Positions 27,801-33,800 of a stretch of 64,000 nt of DNA are shown in pieces; positions within the stretch are counted from its first letter, which is position 1; each line of letters begins with the position of its first letter. The stretch spans positions 38,358,341 through 38,422,340 of the forward strand of contig CM051038.1 of assembly GCA_027627225.1 (NCBI GenBank), written 5' to 3'. This stretch comes from Congeria kusceri. Taxonomy: Eukaryota; Mollusca; Bivalvia; Myida; Dreissenidae. The position numbers and the translations under genes were made by a program. Below the pieces are notes generated by a model. That model had not been told where the DNA came from, ran no database searches, and was given only the letters and a program-made list of their open reading frames with translations.

Positions 27801-30800
27801 AGTTACTTATTATCCAGAGGTGCTGTGTATAGAATGTCTTAGGATAGAGGTGTGTGGCTGTAACGCTACAGCTTGTTGTAGAATGTCGCAGAATAAAGGT
27901 GTGTGGCTGTGACGCGTTCGCTATATATAGAATGTCGCAGAATAGAGGTGTGTGGCTGTGACGCGTTCGCTATATATAGAATGTCGCAGAATAGAGGTGT
28001 GTGGCTGTGACGCGTTCGCTATATATAGAATGTCGCAGAATAAAGGTGTGTGGCTGTGACGCGTTCGCTATATATAGAATGTCGCAGAATAGAGGTGTGT
28101 GGCTGTAACGCTACAGCTTGTTGTAGAATGTCGCAGAATAGAGGTGTGTGGCTGTGACGCGTTCGCTATATATAGAATGTCGCAGAATAGAGGTGTGTGG
28201 CTGTGACGCGTTCGCTATATATAGAATGTCGCAGAATAGAGGTGTGTGGCTGTAACGCGTTCGCTATATATTGAATGTCGCAGAATAGAGGTGTGTGGCT
28301 GTGACGCGTTTGCTATTTATAGAATGTCGCAGAATAGAGGTGTATGGCGGTGATGCGTTCGCTTTTTATAGAATGTCGCAGAAATAGAGGTGTGAAGCTG
28401 TTTCGCTACCGCTTGTTATAGAATGTCGCAGAATAGAGGTGTGTGTCTATTTATAGAAGGAGGACTCACCTACAGATTGTCGTCTGCTTGCCCTGCATGA
28501 GGATGTCCATATGTATCTCCACGTCGGTCCCGAAGGTCGTGTTGACATTGACCGTGAGGGTGGAGCCGTGGGGCACTGTTATCAGGTACACCAGGTCGCA
28601 CTGGCAGTGACAAACAATAGATTCATCAAACTCATTCTTAGACTTCGACTTAAGACTCAAAATAGACGTAGACTCATTATTAAATAATTGTTTGTTCCCA
28701 GATATGCTTTTACCAATATCGCTAATGTCATTAATAAATCGTTCAAAAAAAATAAATATGGTCAATGCATGGAATTGACAATTATATTGAGGTGTGTGGG
28801 CTATATTGAGCCCACGTCAATAAAGTTGTAAATTTCATGCATCGACCGTATTATTGACCATTTTATTGAAAGTGCATGGGCCCCTTAACGTCTTCAATCT
28901 AAAAATTGGCTGGTGAATACGGGCCCGGAAAATTAACTTCATACCGTTTATTTCATGGAAAAGGAACCAAGTTTTTCGCTCATAATGTATTAGTTTATGA
29001 GTTTGTTATCTCATAATAAATTCAATGTTTAGTTTAACTTGAACTACCTTTAAACATCATAAATATAATAACGTGACATTCATCTTCAGTATCATTTATA
29101 TCACAAACTGAACAGTGACTTGAACTACCTTTAAACATCATAAATATAATAACGTGACATTCATCTTCAGTATCATTTATATCACAAACTGAACAGTGAC
29201 TTGAACTACCTTTAAACATCATAAATATAATAACGTGACATTCATCTTCAGTATCATTTATATCACAAACTGAACAGTGACTTGAACTACCTTTAAACAT
29301 CATAAATATAATAACGTGACATTCATCTTCAGTATCATTTATATCACAAACTGAACAGTGACTTGAACTACCTTTAAACATCATAAATATAATAACGTGA
29401 CATTCATCTTCAGTATCATTTATATCACAAACTGAACAGTGACTTGAACTACCTTTAAACATCATAAATATAATAACGTGACATTGATCTTCAGTATCAT
29501 TTATATCACAAACTGAACAGTGACTTGAACTACCTTTAAACATCATAAATATAATAACGTGACATTCATCTTCAGTATCATTTATATCACAAACTGAACA
29601 GTGACCATTCATGGACTGAGGCCATATATTTAATTTTTAGTTTCTTTGACTTTTTGGGAAAGTTGTCCAGTTGGAGGCGGAAATACAATAATAAATACAA
29701 TTATATTATATGCAGCGTGTGTTGTATAAACATGCATACAAAGTCAACATGATTACCGTTGAATTCAATATAATTATGTTCCGGTTACATAAGAACTGTG
29801 AGTCGTTACCCACGGAATATTTTCCGATACCACTATATTATCCGAACGTGGGTTCCGACGATGAATTTATCTGTGTGTCGAAAACTATTTTATTCATAAG
29901 GAATACAGCCTCAGTGAAATTAAACGATATTTCTAGTGTAGCGTGTTTTTTTTGGTTTATTATGTGGTTGAGTTCTGTTTTCTTTGGATTTACAAAAAAT
30001 CAACACACTTTGGCCTTACCTCCCAGCATTCCTGATTGTGGTAATACACGTGGAAATCAAAGGTCACAGAGGAGTTAAAGGTCAACCAGCCCTCGTCGTA
30101 AATGAGTTCCGGTTTGCTGTTACCATGGTTACTGTTATAATTCGTCACGAATTGTCGTTCATGTGCCGCCAACTCCTTCAAACCATGTCCTGCAGGCAAT
30201 GTTATAAAATTATATTGTCCAAATGTTATTTTAGCAACGGAATCCTGTTTCTGCAAGTAAAATTTCGCTCTATACAAGACATTTATAGCAAAGTATACGC
30301 TGAGAAATTTTGAGAATACACACACGAAATTTGGGCGATAATTATCGCCCTAACATTATTAAAATTCGTGTCACCACGTTTTATCCAATTGCGAGATCTG
30401 CGGATAATGAACACTTAAATGTCGCATCGTCGTATGTCTAGACCAGATGGACTAGTGTGAATTAACGTGTATCTAAACGCTAAAATGTATGTACGTGATA
30501 AACCTGTTTTCAAAAATATCAACGTTTAGTGTTACTAACGCAAATGCAAAAGTCTTACTTTTACATAATATACTTTTCCTATTGGAATATGTGAAAAAAA
30601 AAATTGGAAATTTTCAATTTGCAAAAAGGTCCATTGAAAACACGTAATTCAGTGACGTTAATTGTACGGACTTCAAATATTGAAAGTCGTACAGTGCATG
30701 TATTAAACATCTTAAAATATTAATAACTGTATTGGCTAGAGAGTTTTCACTGAAGGACGCCATCTCGGACATTGTTATCTACGGTGTCCTGTTACTGCCA

Positions 30801-33800
30801 TCCTAGTTTCGCGACTTCGACCTGTGCTTATAAAAGGGCGCCGACGCGCCGATGCTCCGAGACGATACGCCGACGCGCCGACACGATGCGCCGAAGCGCC
30901 GAGACGATGCGCCGACGCGCCGACACGATGCGCCGACGCGCCGACACGATGCGCCGAAGCAATATAAACGTCGTCTCTTCGTATCTTCGCCCAATTTTAG
31001 AGCAACATATGAAAAAACACGAGATTGCGACGTTTATATCGCTTCGGCGTATCGTATCGGCGCTTCGGCGTATCGTGTCGGCGCTTCGGCGTATCGTGTC
31101 GGCGCTTCGGCGCATCGTGTCGGCGCTTTGGCGTATCGTTTCGGCGCGTCGGCGTATCGTGTTTGCGCGTCGGCGACCTCATAAATGAAAGGGTGCCGAC
31201 GCGCCGAGACGATACTCCGACGCGCCGAGACGATACGCCGAAGCGCCGACACGATGCGCCGAAGCACTGAGACGATACGCCGAAGCGTCGCAATCTCGTG
31301 TTTTTTTCATATGTGGCTATAAAATTGGGCAAAGATATAAATGTACATTAAATATGTAATGAAAACACAATTGTTTAAATGTTTAATTTACTTATAGATA
31401 GTATATCTATAAGTAAATTAAACAAGTTAACAATTGTCGACACGATGCGCTTCGTGTCGGCGCTTCGGCGTATCGTGTCGGCGCTTCGGCGTATCGTGTC
31501 GGCGCTTCGGCGTATCGTCGCGGCGCGTCGGCGTATCGTCTCGGCGCGATTTCGATCTAAGAAATAATAGGGCGCCGACGCGCCGAGACGATACGCCGAC
31601 GCGCCGCGACGATACGCCGACGCGCCGCGACGATACGCCGAAGCGCCGACACGATGCGCCGAAGCGCCGAGACGATACGCCGAAGCGCCGACACGACACG
31701 CCGAAGCGCCGGCACGATGCGCCGAAGCGCCGAGACGATGCGCCGACGCGCCGACACGATGCGCCGACGCGCCGACACGATGCGCCGAAGCAATATAAAC
31801 GTCGTCTCTTCGTATCTTCGCCCAATTTTAGAGCAACATATGAAAAAACACGAGATTGCGACGTTTATATCGCTTCGGCGTATCGTATCGGCGCTTCGGC
31901 GTATCGTGTCGGCGCTTCGGCGTATCGTGTCGGCGCTTCGGCGCATCGTGTCGGCGCTTTGGCGTATCGTTTCGGCGCGTCGGCGTATCGTGTTTGCGCG
32001 TCGGCGACCTCATAAATGAAAGGGTGCCGACGCGCCGAGACGATACTCCGACGCGCCGAGACGATACGCCGAAGCGCCGACACGATGCGCCGAAGCACTG
32101 AGACGATACGCCGAAGCGTCGCAATCTCGTGTTTTTTTCATATGTGGCTATAAAATTGGGCAAAGATATAAATGTACATTAAATATGTAATGAAAACACA
32201 ATTGTTTAAATGTTTAATTTACTTATAGATAGTATATCTATAAGTAAATTAAACAAGTTAACAATTGTCGACACGATGCGCTTCGTGTCGGCGCTTCGGC
32301 GTATCGTGTCGGCGCTTCGGCGTATCGTGTCGGCGCTTCGGCGTATCGTCGCGGCGCGTCGGCGTATCGTCTCGGCGCGATTTCGATCTAAGAAATAATA
32401 GGGCGCCGACGCGCCGAGACGATACGCCGACGCGCCGCTACGATACGCCGACGCGCCGCGACGATACGCCGAAGCGCCGACACGATGCGCCGAAGCGCCG
32501 AGACGATACGCCGAAGCGCCGACACGACACGCCGAAGCGCCGGCACGATGCGCCGAAGCGCCGAGACGATGCGCCGACGCGCCGACACGATGCGCCGACG
32601 CGCCGACACGATGCGCCGAAGCAATATAAACGTCGTCTCTTCGTATCTTCGCCCAATTTTAGAGCAACATATGAAAAAACACGAGATTGCGACGTTTATA
32701 TCGCTTCGGCGTATCGTATCGGCGCTTCGGCGTATCGTGTCGGCGCTTCGGCGTATCGTGTCGGCGCTTCGGCGCATCGTGTCGGCGCTTTGGCGTATCG
32801 TTTCGGCGCGTCGGCGTATCGTGTTTGCGCGTCGGCGACCTCATAAATGAAAGGGTGCCGACGCGCCGAGACGATACTCCGACGCGCCGAGACGATACGC
32901 CGAAGCGCCGACACGATGCGCCGAAGCACTGAGACGATACGCCGAAGCGTCGCAATCTCGTGTTTTTTTCATATGTGGCTATAAAATTGGGCAAAGATAT
33001 AAATGTACATTAAATATGTAATGAAAACACAATTGTTTAAATGTTTAATTTACTTATAGATAGTATATCTATAAGTAAATTAAACAAGTTAACAATTGTC
33101 GACACGATGCGCTTCGTGTCGGCGCTTCGGCGTATCGTGTCGGCGCTTCGGCGTATCGTGTCGGCGCTTCGGCGTATCGTCGCGGCGCGTCGGCGTATCG
33201 TCTCGGCGCGATTTCGATCTAAGAAATAATAGGGCGCCGACGCGCCGAGACGATACGCCGACGCGCCGCGACGATACGCCGACGCGCCGCGACGATACGC
33301 CGAAGCGCCGACACGATGCGCCGAAGCGCCGAGACGATACGCCGAAGCGCCGACACGACACGCCGAAGCGCCGGCACGATGCGCCGAAGCGATATAAACG
33401 TCGTCTCGTCGTTTTTTCGCTCAATTGTATAGCCACATATAAAAAACCACACGAGATTGCGACGTTTATATCGCTTCGGCGTATCGTGTCGGCGCTTCGG
33501 CGTATCGTGTTGGCGCTTCGGCGTATCGTCTCGGCGCTTCGGCGCATCGTGTCTGCGCTTCGGCGTATCGTCTCGGCACGTCGGTGTATCGTTTCGGCGC
33601 GATTTCGACCTCAGAAATAATAGGGCGCCGACGCGCCGAGACGATACGTCGACGCGTCGAGACGATACGCCGAAGCGCCGACACGATGCGCCAAAGCGCC
33701 GACACGATACGCCGAAGCGTCGACACGATGCGCCGAAGCGATACAAACGTCGTCTCGTCGTATCTTCGCCCAATTTTATAGCCACAAATGAAAATGCGAC

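Noticed and set aside
25408..28460. CRISPR-like regular arrays
   Set aside because: Units are contiguous with no unique spacers, and the setting is eukaryotic introns.
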